From Variibacter gotjawalensis (GTDB lineage Bacteria > Pseudomonadota > Alphaproteobacteria > Rhizobiales > Xanthobacteraceae), in contig NZ_AP014946.1 in the NCBI RefSeq assembly GCF_002355335.1, positions 496,001 through 560,000 of the forward strand: a stretch of 64,000 nt of DNA. The letters are read 5' to 3'. This document shows positions 53,540 through 62,822 of the stretch, one piece after another. The stretch's first letter is position 1; every line of letters begins with the position of its first letter. The position numbers and the translations under genes were made by a program. A model generated the notes under the pieces. The model worked only from the letters and a program-made list of their open reading frames with translations, was not told the DNA's origin and ran no database searches.

Positions 53540-54894
53540 CACGCGACTCTGATCTGATTGAGCAGCGCATCGACGCGCTGATCGATGCCGGCCGCGAGCG
53601 TTGCCAGTGACTGCGCCGCTGTTTCGGCTTCTTGCGCTGCCGCGTTCGTTCCGTCCATCGCATGCACCACGGCTTGCGCGCTTTCGAGCACGGCCGCAGC
53701 ATCGACGGCTGCCGACGCAGCAGTCGTCGAAATGCCGTGCGCGACATTCGACTGCGCGCTGACCGCGCGCGAAATCTCTTCCGCGATCGAGTCGAGTTCG
53801 GAGATCGTGCGGCTGATCGACTGAATACGGCCGACGCAATCCTGTGTCGCGTCTTGCACCTGAGCAACCTGCTCCGCGATGGCGCCGGTCGCGCGGCTCG
53901 TCGCCGAGGATAAGTTTTTCACTTCCGCCGCAACCACAGCAAAGCCACGTCCCGCCTCGCCTGCGCGCGCGGCTTCGATGGTCGCGTTGAGAGCGAGCAG
54001 ATTCGTCTGCGCGGCAATCTCCGAAATCACATCCACGATCGATCCGATTTTCGTCGCTGCTTCCTGCAGCGCCGCCATTGCGGTGCCGGTCGACGTCGCA
54101 TCGCGCGTTGCCAGCGCCGCCATGTCGAGGCTCTGCTGGCTGTGTTGGCGGATGTCGGCGATGGCTGACGAAAAGTCCTCGGCGCTGCCTGCGGTCGTCC
54201 GAATGCGGCGGTCGTTCACGGCCCAGGCTTGCTCGGTGCGCTTCGCCTCGTCCTTCGCTCGCGCCGCAATCGACTGTGTGGTGGCCGCAGCGCTGATCAT
54301 CGTGCGAGATTTCTCTTCGGTGCCGACGCGCATCTCACGCATCGATTCACGAAACTCTGAGAGCAAGGTTTCGACGCTCTCGGTCCGTTTCTCTGCCAAC
54401 GCCGCAAAAAGCGAACTCTCGACATGCATCGCGACAATCAAATCGGCATGCAGGAGGCGCTGCATCGCGCTGCAGGCTTCTGCCGCTCGCCATCCGGCGA
54501 AGCGCTCTTGCTTGCCGAAATCGGGAAAAAGGCTCGTAGCAAGGTCGAGTGACGCAACACCCCGCAACCGCACGCCGATATCGGCCTTGGCTTCGAGCGC
54601 CGAGAGCCGCAGCATCGAACGCGCGAAGCGATGGTCCCATTCGCCGGCGAACAGCAGCGCATAGTGCTGCCGCGTCAGCGACACGAAATCCTGGCGCAGC
54701 GTCGATGTAGCGTCGGCGATTTCGGGAAAATGCACGAACGCGCGATCGCAAAATCCGTTCACGATCGGCTCGATATGCCGGTCGACAGCCGGCACAAGCG
54801 TACGGCAAAAGCTTTCCGCCCGCGCGTCGACCTTGAAAAGTTCGATGCGACGCCGGAATTGGTGCAGGACCTCGTCTTCGCTATCGAACGGCAT
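53539..54894 (-). CDS. soluble chemoreceptor with globin-like N-domain, first gene of the pair
   Basis: 451 aa, the same length as its downstream neighbour and with the same plan: a globin-like sensor (about 15-175, with [21 protein letters not shown] at 74-94), again Glu about 101 at the proximal-His position, then a helical linker and the chemoreceptor tip [38 protein letters not shown]. No membrane helix is visible. ATG 54894 ([13 protein letters not shown]) is preferred to the open frame upstream. A CtrA-like box lies 44 bases before the start. A paralogous duplication with translational coupling is evident. Confidence 0.88.
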   Translation of the reverse strand: MPFDSEDEVLHQFRRRIELFKVDARAESFCRTLVPAVDRHIEPIVNGFCDRAFVHFPEIADATSTLRQDFVSLTRQHYALLFAGEWDHRFARSMLRLSALEAKADIGVRLRGVASLDLATSLFPDFGKQERFAGWRAAEACSAMQRLLHADLIVAMHVESSLFAALAEKRTESVETLLSEFRESMREMRVGTEEKSRTMISAAATTQSIAARAKDEAKRTEQAWAVNDRRIRTTAGSAEDFSSAIADIRQHSQQSLDMAALATRDATSTGTAMAALQEAATKIGSIVDVISEIAAQTNLLALNATIEAARAGEAGRGFAVVAAEVKNLSSATSRATGAIAEQVAQVQDATQDCVGRIQSISRTISELDSIAEEISRAVSAQSNVAHGISTTAASAAVDAAAVLESAQAVVHAMDGTNAAAQEAETAAQSLATLAAGIDQRVDALLNQIRVA

Positions 54895-54937
54895 GCGATG
54901 TGGTGCACTCGGCTTTGACAAGCTATAGCGAGCCGCA

Positions 54938-54953
54938 GTTAAGGTGTCGTTAA
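54938..54953 (-). promoter_or_regulatory. CtrA-like binding box upstream of the chemoreceptor pair
   Basis: On the minus strand the site reads TTAACGACACCTTAAC, that is TTAA, seven bases, TTAAC, a full CtrA consensus. It lies 44 bases before ATG 54894 and 48 bases before the divergent glycerol dehydrogenase start. CtrA governs motility and chemotaxis genes in many Alphaproteobacteria, so control of the receptors is the likelier role. Binding is inferred. Confidence 0.65.
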
Positions 54954-55001
54954 GACATTGGCGCACGCTGAGCGTGGCCCGTTACGAGGGGGAAACCAAA
55001 G

Positions 55002-56072
55002 ATGAAACTGCGCGCGTTCGGCGCTCCGCCGCGTTACATCCAGGGGCCGGGTGCACTCGCCGAGATCGCGGGCTTGCTGCCGCAAATGGGGCGCCGCGTC
55101 CTCGTCATCGCGGACCGGATCGTCACGGATCTTCTCAGCGCACGCCTCCGCGACATCCTCAATGACGCCGACGTCACCTTCGCGGAATTCGGCGGCGAGT
55201 GCACGGCCGCAGAGATCGACCGGATGACTGCGCAAGCCGGCGACGCGGACGTCATCATCGGCATGGGCGGCGGCAAGGCGATCGATACCGCGAAGGGCGT
55301 CATCATTGCGCGCGGCGGCAAACTCATCGTCGTGCCGACGATCGCCTCGACAGACGCGCCGACCAGCCGCCTCGCCGTCATTTACACGGCGGGACATGCA
55401 CATGCCGAAGTGCGCCGCATGCACGACAACCCGAATGCCGTCGTTGTCGACACCGACGTGATCGTGCAGGCGCCGCCGCGCTTCTTCGCTGCCGGGATCG
55501 GCGATGCGTTGACGAAGAAATTCGAGGGCGCGCAATGCTACGCGACCGGCGGCTTGAATTTTTATGGCGCGCGCCCGCCCGAGGTCGCGCTGGCGATCAC
55601 GGAGCGCTGCTACGCGATCATCCGCGAGCACGGCGAGACGGCGCTCGCCGACGTCGCGGCGAAGCGCACATCACCTGCCGTCGAAAGCGTGATCGAAGCA
55701 ACGATCCTAATGAGCGGGCTCGGCTTCGAGAATGGTGGACTATCGATTGCCCATTCGCTGACGCGCGGCTTCGGCCACGTGCCGTCCATCGCGCGTCAAT
55801 TGCACGGCGGACAGGTCGCTTACGGCGTGCTCGTCCAACTCGTTCTCGAGGAGCAGCCCACAGATTTCATCCGCGACGTCCGCGACTTCTGCTCGCGGAT
55901 CAAACTGCCGGTGCGCCTCGGCGATCTCGGGGTCATCGGCGACGTCTCGCCCGCGATGGAAACGATCGCAGCGCGCTCGATGGCGGAAGCGCCGTTCATC
56001 CGCCAGATCGAAAAGCCGGTCGACCACGCCCGCCTCGTCGCCGCGATGCGGACCTTGGAGGCGATGAACTAG
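55002..56072 (+). CDS. gldA: glycerol dehydrogenase (GldA type)
   Basis: 356 aa iron-containing alcohol dehydrogenase superfamily member. GMGGGKAIDTAKG is the NAD-binding Gly-rich loop, STDAPTSRLAVIY follows, and metal ligands appear in FAAGIGDALTKK (Asp), SIAHSLTRGFGHVP (His) and RQLHGGQVAYGVL (His). It oxidises glycerol to dihydroxyacetone with NAD. ATG 55002 follows GAGGGGGAAACC. Divergent from the chemoreceptor pair; no dihydroxyacetone kinase gene is adjacent. Confidence 0.92.
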   Translation: MKLRAFGAPPRYIQGPGALAEIAGLLPQMGRRVLVIADRIVTDLLSARLRDILNDADVTFAEFGGECTAAEIDRMTAQAGDADVIIGMGGGKAIDTAKGVIIARGGKLIVVPTIASTDAPTSRLAVIYTAGHAHAEVRRMHDNPNAVVVDTDVIVQAPPRFFAAGIGDALTKKFEGAQCYATGGLNFYGARPPEVALAITERCYAIIREHGETALADVAAKRTSPAVESVIEATILMSGLGFENGGLSIAHSLTRGFGHVPSIARQLHGGQVAYGVLVQLVLEEQPTDFIRDVRDFCSRIKLPVRLGDLGVIGDVSPAMETIAARSMAEAPFIRQIEKPVDHARLVAAMRTLEAMN

Positions 56073-56080
56073 AGGAAAAG

Positions 56081-56165
56081 TGGTGCCCCTGGCCGGAATC
56101 GAACCAGCACTCCTTGCGGAACTCGATTTTGAGTCGAGCGCGTCTACCAATTCCGCCACAGGGGC
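56081..56165 (-). tRNA. tRNA-Leu (anticodon CAA)
   Basis: On the minus strand, the acceptor GCCCCTG pairs with CAGGGGC, the D arm contains GGCGGAATTGGTAGACGC, the anticodon stem CTCGA/TCGAG holds the loop CTCAAAA, giving anticodon CAA, and a long variable arm (TTCCGCAAGGAG) marks a class II tRNA. The T loop is TTCGATT and CCA is encoded. It reads TTG leucine codons. It stands eight bases after the gldA stop, on the opposite strand. Confidence 0.97.
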
Positions 56166-56297
56166 TCGCGGCCCGTATAGGGCCGAGCGAGCGGGGACTT
56201 AAGACAGAGCATCTCTCGCGTCAATGTGATTGTTCGGCGCGAGCCGAGGCGCCGCCGCCCTATATCCGCCGGTATCAAGCGCCGCTATAAGCCCGCC

Positions 56298-56843
56298 ATG
56301 CTGCAACCGACGACCGCCACCCGCCGCGATATCATCGCTACCAACGCAATCTTAGGCGCGACTCTGCTGATCGCGGCCGTCGGCACCGTCACGATCGGCG
56401 GCGCGTGGTACTTCCAATACGGCCTCGGCCTGGCGCCCTGCCCCCTCTGCCTGCAGCAGCGCTGGCCCTACTACGTCGCGATTCCGCTCGCTTTCGTCGT
56501 CGCGCTCGGCGCGAAAGCCAACGCCCCGCGCGCGATGCTGCGCGCCGGCCTGGTCATCATCGTGCTCGCAATGCTGGTCGGTGCCGGCCTCGGCCTCTAT
56601 CACGCCGGCGTCGAGTGGAAATGGTGGGAAGGCCCGACCGATTGCGCGGGCGCCGGCTTCTCGCCCGGCGGCGCCGCGGGGGGCCTCTTGAAGCGCATGC
56701 AGGAAACGCGCGTCGTCCGCTGCGACGAAGCCGCCTGGCGCGACCCGCTGATCGGCCTTTCGCTTGCCGGCTACAACGTGTTGATCTCGCTCGCGCTGGC
56801 GATCGTCGCACTGGTCGGCTTCAAGCAAAGCGGCAAAGTCTGA
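56298..56843 (+). CDS. dsbB: disulfide bond formation protein B (DsbB)
   Basis: 181 aa with four membrane helices, an inner-membrane quinone-coupled oxidant for DsbA. The first pair is the periplasmic CxxC in APCPLCLQQRWPYY (Cys 48 and 51), and a second Cys pair lies in the later loop (TDCAGAG and VVRCDEAAW). ATG 56298 (MLQPTTATRR) is chosen; the open frame upstream has Arg-rich sequence typical of non-coding DNA. It follows tRNA-Leu at 132 bases and is followed by a palindrome of family D. Confidence 0.93.
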   Translation: MLQPTTATRRDIIATNAILGATLLIAAVGTVTIGGAWYFQYGLGLAPCPLCLQQRWPYYVAIPLAFVVALGAKANAPRAMLRAGLVIIVLAMLVGAGLGLYHAGVEWKWWEGPTDCAGAGFSPGGAAGGLLKRMQETRVVRCDEAAWRDPLIGLSLAGYNVLISLALAIVALVGFKQSGKV

Positions 56844-56846
56844 ACC

Positions 56847-56936
56847 GTAGCCCGCATGAGCGCCGCCTGCGGCGCGAGATGCGGGATTGCAGCTCCCGGA
56901 TATCGCGGCGGCTTCGCCGCTGCTGATCCGGGCTAC
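56847..56936. repeat. intergenic palindrome, family D (GTAGCCCGCATG)
   Basis: GTAGCCCG (56847-56854) is matched by CGGGCTAC (56929-56936). Inside are ATGAGCGCCGCCTGCGGCGC and TATCGCGGCGGCTTCGCCGC, each with its own hairpin. It fills the gap between dsbB and the convergent HNH gene. A rhizobial dispersed repeat by sequence type. Confidence 0.85.
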
Positions 56937-56944
56937 AGGAAACT

Positions 56945-57502
56945 TTAAGGTTCCAGCTCCGTGTCCCAGTAGAGATAATCCATCCAACTTTCGTGCAGAT
57001 AGTTGGGAGGAAATAGCCGGCCGTTGCGATGCAGGTGCGTGACGCTCGGCTGATACGGCATTTGCGCCGGGAACATCCTGGCTTGCTGCATCGTGAAGCT
57101 GCCTTTGCGCAGATTGCACGGCGAGCATGCTGCAACGACGTTGTCCCACGTCGTCTGGCCGCCGAGCGAGCGCGGGATCAGATGATCGAATGTCAGTTCG
57201 TCGCGCGCGCCGCAATACTGGCAGCAGAAGCGATCGCGCAGGAAGACGTTGAACCGCGTAAAGGCCGGATGCGTCGTCGGCTTCACAAATGTCTTAAGCG
57301 AGACAACACTCGGCAGCTGCATCTCGAATGTCGGCGAGTGCACGGCCTTGTCGTAATAGGCGACGATATTCACGCGCTCGAGGAAGACAGCCTTGATGGC
57401 GTCCTGCCAACCCCACAGCGAGAGAGGATAGTAGCTCAGCGGCCGGAAGTCCGCGTTGAGTACGAGAGCCGGCCAACCACCTTGCGGAACGTGTGCGTTC
57501 AA
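56945..57502 (-). CDS. HNH endonuclease family protein
   Basis: 185 aa. A zinc-binding HNH core is seen: RFCCQYCGARDELTFDHLIPRSLGG with one CxxC and the central His, then WDNVVAACSPCNLRKGS with the second CxxC and Asn. An N-terminal extension (WPALVLNADFRPLSYYPLSLWGWQDAIKAVF) is typical of the small HNH proteins found across Alphaproteobacteria. Its cellular role is unknown. The start is a TTG (57502) that matches the conserved HVPQGGWPALVLNADF beginning; no ATG is available nearby. Confidence 0.87.
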   Translation of the reverse strand: MNAHVPQGGWPALVLNADFRPLSYYPLSLWGWQDAIKAVFLERVNIVAYYDKAVHSPTFEMQLPSVVSLKTFVKPTTHPAFTRFNVFLRDRFCCQYCGARDELTFDHLIPRSLGGQTTWDNVVAACSPCNLRKGSFTMQQARMFPAQMPYQPSVTHLHRNGRLFPPNYLHESWMDYLYWDTELEP

Positions 57503-57690
57503 GGGCGTCGAGTCCTGGAGCCTCAGAAGAAGCGCTTCCAGGGTGAGCCGGAACCGCCACCACAGCTGCTCGCACGACAGCTACTGCGAAGCACAGTCTA
57601 CTAGCAGCGTGACGCCCTTGTGAAGGGCGCTAAATATGGCAATTCCAACCTTTTTTGCGGCAGCCCTGCCAAACGGCCGGGCGAATCGGC

Positions 57691-58757
57691 TTAACGCCAG
57701 AGCGACAGCATGTGCGCTTCGCTCGGCTTCAGCTTGCCGGCCGCGATGTCCCGATAGGCCGCCTCGACCGCTTCAGGGCCCTTGCCGCGCACGAAGGACA
57801 TCCACTTTTCGGTCGAGCCGACGAAACCCTGCCACGCCTCGCCGAAACGCTGCGCGAAGCCTTCGGCGCCCCAGTCCTTGTAGCGGACGCGGATGCGATC
57901 GGGCGCAAAGAAGAACACCGGCTTCGGCCCCGGCATCGGGCCATCGCCGATCTCCTTCGCGTGCGTCGTCCCGATCGCGGAGGAAAACTTCAGCGCATCG
58001 CCGAAGTGTTCGTGCAGCGAACGCCGGAGTTTGCGATTGCCTGCAATGTCGAGCAGCACGCTCGGCACGTCCGGCGAGAGCGACGCGATATCATCGTAGC
58101 GGACGACCTTCGTATAGCTGCGCAGACCCTCGACGAAATCGACGTTGCCGGCCGAGGTTAGACCGACCACTTCGATATCGCGCCGCTGGTGCAGCAGGTG
58201 AGCGATGCCCAGCGCTGTCTTGCTCGATGCGCTCGTGATGATGACTTGCCGCGCGCCGAAGAAAGCCTCCTCGGCGAGCCAGTCGTCGACGAGAAACGAC
58301 AGGATGAACAGCGGCCGTAGCGCCGCATCGTAATCTTCCCACGCCGCGACGTAAGCGGGATCACCCTTCGTGCGCGTGTAGCGATTGTAAGCCGGCGGCA
58401 GCTGCGCGCGATGCTCCGACACGTCGTTGAGCGTACCGGGCGTCACTTTTCCGGCACGCATGACGAGATGCGTCGCCATCGGAAAGTACCCGTAAAGCCG
58501 TTCGCCCTTCGCGATCTCCGGATGCCGCGTCTCGACGACATCGGCAAAGCCCCACACCGGCACGACGCCCCACGGAGCCTCAGTCGGGAAGAATATCGCA
58601 ACTCGTCGCCGAACGCCGCGTACGTAATGTTGTTGGTCGTCAGCGCGAAGTGATCGACGCGCAACAAAATTTCGTCGTCATGCAGCTCCGGCAGCGGCCG
58701 CGTGACGATGCGCGGCTCGCGGATGTCGTTGCGGTTCACTTCAAGAACGGTCTGCAT
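57691..58757 (-). pseudogene. DUF2855 family gene broken by a frameshift
   Basis: The N-terminal 53 residues (MQTVLEVNRNDIREPRIV...NNITYAAFGDELRY) are read from ATG 58757 in one frame. At about 58594-58602 the coding frame changes: the other frame reads FFPTEAPWGVVPVWGFADV and runs as a normal DUF2855 protein to the stop at 57691. DUF2855 homologues read RYW.FFP.P..WG at this place, so one or seven bases seem to be missing. DUF2855 is an MDR-like fold of unknown function. Either a pseudogene or an assembly error. The remainder is intact, with VGLTSAGNVDFVEGL and KEIGDGPMPGPKP. Confidence 0.75.
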
Positions 58758-58857
58758 ACGCATCCTCTAGCTTATTGGCTCCGTTGGCTTAGACGCCGGC
58801 TCATGACTGCCTGATGACCGCACGACGATGCAACATCGTGTCGTTCGCGGAGCGAAA

Positions 58858-59505
58858 TCAGATCGGTACCGGCTCGCGCTTCTTCACCACACGATAGTAC
58901 GACCACAACAGCCGCGCCGCGACCGCGCGCCACGGCCGCCAAATCTCCGCCATCGCGGTGAAATCTTTCGCGGTCGGCCGCGCCGGAAGATCGAAGGCGA
59001 GCCGCGCAGCCTCCTGCAGCGCGAGATCGCCGGCCGGCCAGGCATCACCATGTCCGAGGCACGTCAGCAGATACAGGTCCGTCGTCCATGGCCCGATCCC
59101 GTGCACGGACGTCATGATCGCATGCGCCTCGTCGGCCGGGATGCTGGCGAGGCGCTCGAAGTCGATCACCCCGTCCGCCACCGCACGCGCGACGGCGCGC
59201 AGCGTCTTGATCTTCGCGCCCGATAGCCCGACGCGCTGCAGCTTATCGACGCGCGCGCGCAGCAGCTTGGTGTGATCGAACGGCTCATACGCCGCACGCA
59301 AACGCAGCCAGATCGCTTCCGCGCTCGCGGTTGAGACTTGCTGCCCCATCACGATGCGCAGCAAGCCCTCGATCCCGCCCTCGCGCCGCCTTAACGGAAT
59401 CGCGCCCGCGACCTCAACCACGCCCGCAAGCCGCGGGTCGTTGGCGAGCAGCACCGCAAGGCCGGTCTGCAGGTCTGCTTCGGAATGGATGAGGTTTGCC
59501 GACAT
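58858..59505 (-). CDS. DNA-3-methyladenine glycosylase II (AlkA/HhH-GPD family)
   Basis: 215 aa base-excision repair enzyme removing alkylated purines. LLRIVMGQQVSTASAEAIWLRL leads to the helix-hairpin-helix SVHGIGPWTTDLYLL (about 133-147) and the catalytic Asp in PAGDLALQEAARLA (about 160). There is no N-terminal AlkA extension and no ADA regulatory domain. ATG 59505 (MSANLIHSEADL) is used. Divergent from gluQ by 64 bases. Confidence 0.9.
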   Translation of the reverse strand: MSANLIHSEADLQTGLAVLLANDPRLAGVVEVAGAIPLRRREGGIEGLLRIVMGQQVSTASAEAIWLRLRAAYEPFDHTKLLRARVDKLQRVGLSGAKIKTLRAVARAVADGVIDFERLASIPADEAHAIMTSVHGIGPWTTDLYLLTCLGHGDAWPAGDLALQEAARLAFDLPARPTAKDFTAMAEIWRPWRAVAARLLWSYYRVVKKREPVPI

Positions 59506-59569
59506 GGGTTCGAAAGTGTCTATAACTCTGAGCAACACTCTGTCAGCAGCGCCACCCGATTTCTAGCTC

Positions 59570-60415
59570 ATGCGACGCTATCGTTTCGCCCCCAGCCCGA
59601 ACGGCTATCTGCATCTCGGCCACGCTTACTCGGCGCTCCTCAATGCGCGGATGGCGGCCGAGACCGGCGGCGAATGCCTGCTGCGCATCGAGGATATCGA
59701 TCAAGGCCGTGCGCGGCCCGAATTCGAAGCTGCGATCGACGAGGACCTCGCATGGCTCGGGCTAACGTGGCCCAAGCCGGTGCGGCGGCAGTCCGAACAC
59801 TTTGCGCTCTATCGCGACGCGATTGCGAAGCTGGAAGCGATGGGCCTCGTGTATCCATCGTTCGAGAGCCGCGCCGAAATCGCTGCACTCGTCGCAGACA
59901 AAGAGCGCGACGGAACAGCATGGCCGCGCGACCCCGACGGCGCGCCGCTCTATCCCGGGAAGCGCCTGGACGAAATCACTACGCAAGCTCGCATCGCGAA
60001 TGGCGACGCTTACGCGCTGCGTCTCGACATGGCGGCCGCGCTGAAACGCACCGGCCCGCTCACATGGGACGAAAGCGGCAGCGGCGAAACCGGGACTATC
60101 GCGGCTGACGCCGCGCGATGGGGTGACGTCGTTCTTGCCCGCAAGGATATGCCGACGAGCTATCACGTCTCCGTCGTCGTTGATGACGCGGAACAAAACA
60201 TCACCGACGTCGTGCGCGGACAGGATCTCTTCCACGCCACAGCCATTCACCGCGTACTGCAGACGCTGCTGAACCTACCCGCGCCGCGCTACCATCACCA
60301 CCGCCTCTTGCGCGGCGACGACGATCGCAAGCTCGCAAAGTCCGAGCACGCGAAAGCGTTGCGCGCACTTCGCGCCGAAGGCGTCACGCCGGACGAGATT
60401 CGGCGCATCGTCTAA
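59570..60415 (+). CDS. gluQ: glutamyl-Q tRNA(Asp) synthetase (GluQRS)
   Basis: 281 aa truncated GluRS paralogue. It attaches glutamate to queuosine in tRNA-Asp. RFAPSPNGYLHLGHAYSALL holds the HIGH motif; IEDIDQGRARPEFEAAIDEDLAWLGL is typical; KMSKS is DDRKLAKSEHA. The tRNA anticodon domain is absent, as in GluQRS. ATG 59570. The stop abuts the stop of the convergent OmpA-family gene. Confidence 0.95.
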   Translation: MRRYRFAPSPNGYLHLGHAYSALLNARMAAETGGECLLRIEDIDQGRARPEFEAAIDEDLAWLGLTWPKPVRRQSEHFALYRDAIAKLEAMGLVYPSFESRAEIAALVADKERDGTAWPRDPDGAPLYPGKRLDEITTQARIANGDAYALRLDMAAALKRTGPLTWDESGSGETGTIAADAARWGDVVLARKDMPTSYHVSVVVDDAEQNITDVVRGQDLFHATAIHRVLQTLLNLPAPRYHHHRLLRGDDDRKLAKSEHAKALRALRAEGVTPDEIRRIV

Positions 60416-61678
60416 CTATTTCCTGCAGCCGACCTTCGAGAGTTCGACGCGGCGGTTCTTCGCGCGTCCGATGTCGGTGCCGTTGTCGGCAAACGGCTGC
60501 GCTTTGCCGTAACCTTTCGCCGACAGACGCTGCGCCTCGATTCGATGTTGCGTGAGCCAGCGCATCACGCTTTCGGCTCGCGCATGCGATAGCTTCAGAT
60601 TGTAGTCGTCGCCGCCGACATTGTCGGTGTGACCTTGCACCTCGATCTTCGCGCCCGGCGTCGCCGTGAGCAGCGCTGCGGCGCGTGTGAGTGCTGCTTC
60701 TGATTCCGGCTTCAACGTCGCCTTGTTGAAATCGAAGAACACGCCATGCAGCGCGACGCTGCAATCCTTGTCGAGCTTCGATTTCAAATCCTCGGCACCA
60801 AGATCGAGCACCGAATACCAGAGGTTTGCGCCGTATTCGTAATCGAGCTTCGCCCAGACATCGCGGCCGTTCTTCGTGAAGTGCGCAACGAGCGTCGCGT
60901 TGTCGTTCACAGCCGCGGCACTATTGGGGAACAGAATTTCCCAATCCGCCGCGATGAGGGCCTCGCGATACTCGCCGATGAATTGCAGCTTCGAGAGCGT
61001 TTCCGGTCCCTGATAGTTGCGCGTCAGCACAACGCCGCCGACGTGGACCTCCTCGCCCGAACCCGGCCGCGAAATGTTCAGCGGGCCGTCGCCACGTCCT
61101 CCGCCTTTGAGTTTCGATCCCGGATACGGAGGCAGATACGGAATATCGGCGTTGTCCGCGATGCGTTCGGGCCGCGCACCCGGCGGCGGCAACTTCAACG
61201 CATTCGCGGGCGCGCCGGAAACCTCGACGAGATCGACATTCACCTGCGCCTGCGGCGCATCCATCTTGATGCCGAGCCAGTTGTCGCGGCCGCCTTGCGA
61301 CATCCGCATCACGAAGCGCGCCTTGTTGTCGTCGACATAGACGAGCGCCCAGCCCGCCTTCTCCAGCGCGCCACGCATGGCGTTGAAGATGCGCGTCTCG
61401 CTGCCGTTATCGTAACCGAGTGCCGGCTCGCCGCGCGCCGGCCGATAGGTGAGCCATCGCGTGAAATGCCGGCCGCGCTTTGTTTCCGTCGTGCTGCCGG
61501 TCGCGTCGACAATGAATTCGGTCTCCCCGACCGTCTCCTGCTGCAGCTTCTGATCGGGATCGACGACGATCTGCGGCGGAAACTTCACGCTTTCCGGAAA
61601 GCCGAGATCGGCATGAGCGGCCGTGATCGTGACAAGCGCGCCGAAACACAGTGCGGCCAGAGACCGAAACGAAAGCAT
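60416..61678 (-). CDS. OmpA-family exported protein
   Basis: 420 aa. A signal peptide (SLAALCFGALVTITAAHAD, cleavage after AHA) leads to a mixed N-domain and then a C-terminal OmpA-type peptidoglycan-binding domain: GVFFDFNKATLKPESEAALTRAA, KIEVQGHTDNVGGDDYNLKLSHARAESV and GRAKNRRVELSK. It binds diaminopimelate in the wall. The N-domain (residues about 25-290) is not recognised. ATG 61678 follows the open-frame tail. Single gene, convergent with gluQ. Confidence 0.87.
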   Translation of the reverse strand: MLSFRSLAALCFGALVTITAAHADLGFPESVKFPPQIVVDPDQKLQQETVGETEFIVDATGSTTETKRGRHFTRWLTYRPARGEPALGYDNGSETRIFNAMRGALEKAGWALVYVDDNKARFVMRMSQGGRDNWLGIKMDAPQAQVNVDLVEVSGAPANALKLPPPGARPERIADNADIPYLPPYPGSKLKGGGRGDGPLNISRPGSGEEVHVGGVVLTRNYQGPETLSKLQFIGEYREALIAADWEILFPNSAAAVNDNATLVAHFTKNGRDVWAKLDYEYGANLWYSVLDLGAEDLKSKLDKDCSVALHGVFFDFNKATLKPESEAALTRAAALLTATPGAKIEVQGHTDNVGGDDYNLKLSHARAESVMRWLTQHRIEAQRLSAKGYGKAQPFADNGTDIGRAKNRRVELSKVGCRK

Positions 61679-61822
61679 GCGGCTTTCCCTTCTCGCGCGG
61701 TTGATGCCCGGGGTGAGCCGGGTGCTTGCGTCGCGATGCGCCAAGCTCAGACGATGAAAACGGGAAACGAAGAGGTAGGTGGTTAAGCTTGGCGTAGAAC
61801 CGGGGGCTCCGCAAGGGATCGC

Positions 61823-62704
61823 CTACAGCAACTTCTCGATCGGCGGCGGCGGCACTTCCGGATCGGTGAGTCGCACCTGCGGCCGATCAATCACGGCGTT
61901 GATCTCGGCGCCGAAGATGAAGATCGACGACGTCAGATAGAGGAAAACCAGCGCGATCATCGGCGATGCGAGACCGGCATAATAGGTTGAATACGTGAAG
62001 GCGAAGTCCGCGAGGTATCGGCCGAACATCGTTCCGGCGAACAGCCACAACATCATCGTCACGACAACGCCGGGGAAAATTTCGGCAAGCGTCCGCCGCC
62101 CGCCCGGCAGCCACAGATGTACGATCAGCAGCGCGAGGATCAGCAGGCAGGCCGCAATACCGAGACGCACGAAGGTGATCAGATATCCGAACGGTGCCAG
62201 CTCCGGGATGTAGCGCACCGCGGTGCCCCAAATCACCGGCGCAAGGAAGACCAGGAACGATAGCGAGAGTAACGCTGCGGCGCCCAGCATCACGTAGCCG
62301 ATCGATTCCAGCCGCAGCCAATACCACGCGCGCTCTTCCGTGATGCCATAAGCGCGGTTGAGTCCAACGCGCAAACCCTCGACGCCCGATGACGCGAAGT
62401 AGAGCGCGAGCACGACGCCGATCGTCAGCACGCCGCCTTGCGCGCTGCGCAGCACGCTGCGGATTTCAACCGCGAGCGGGGCCGACACCTGCTCGGGCCA
62501 GGTTTCCAGAAGAATGCGTACGCTTTCGTCGACGAGATTCTTCGACCCGAACAAGCCCGCGATTGCCGTGAGCACGAGCAGAAACGGGAACATCGCCATC
62601 AGCGTCGACAGCGCGATATGGCTCGCGATCGCCCAACCGTCGTCTTTGAGGAAGCGATAGAACGCCTCCAGGGCGATGCGAAAAATGCGGCGCGGCTTGA
62701 ACAT
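61823..62704 (-). CDS. YihY/BrkB-family inner-membrane protein
   Basis: 293 aa with six or so membrane helices. AFYRFLKDDGWAIASHIALSTLMAMFPFLLVL, LIVHLWLPGGRRTLAEIFPGVVVTMMLWL and YLADFAFTYSTYYAGLASPMIALVFLYLTSSIFIFGAEINAV match the YihY/virulence factor BrkB family; the last stretch is its signature. Function is unknown. ATG 62704. Single gene. Confidence 0.9.
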   Translation of the reverse strand: MFKPRRIFRIALEAFYRFLKDDGWAIASHIALSTLMAMFPFLLVLTAIAGLFGSKNLVDESVRILLETWPEQVSAPLAVEIRSVLRSAQGGVLTIGVVLALYFASSGVEGLRVGLNRAYGITEERAWYWLRLESIGYVMLGAAALLSLSFLVFLAPVIWGTAVRYIPELAPFGYLITFVRLGIAACLLILALLIVHLWLPGGRRTLAEIFPGVVVTMMLWLFAGTMFGRYLADFAFTYSTYYAGLASPMIALVFLYLTSSIFIFGAEINAVIDRPQVRLTDPEVPPPPIEKLL

Positions 62705-62822
62705 ACGGTGTTGTTGTGTGGAGGAGCTTTTGCCGCAAAGTCGTCGTTTGCGGTTGCGAAGTAAAGGGGAACGTCGGCGGTGTCCCCGCGTTAAATAGTG
62801 GGGCTATGATCAAGTGTAGACG

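Noticed and set aside
53543..53839. N-terminal extension of the second chemoreceptor upstream of ATG 53539
   Set aside because: The extension is Arg-rich and overlaps the other receptor gene. ATG 53539 gives a protein that aligns with its twin from the start.
52184..54894. Heme-binding aerotaxis receptors (HemAT type)
   Set aside because: Both N-domains have Glu where the proximal His should be, so heme-based oxygen sensing is not supported.
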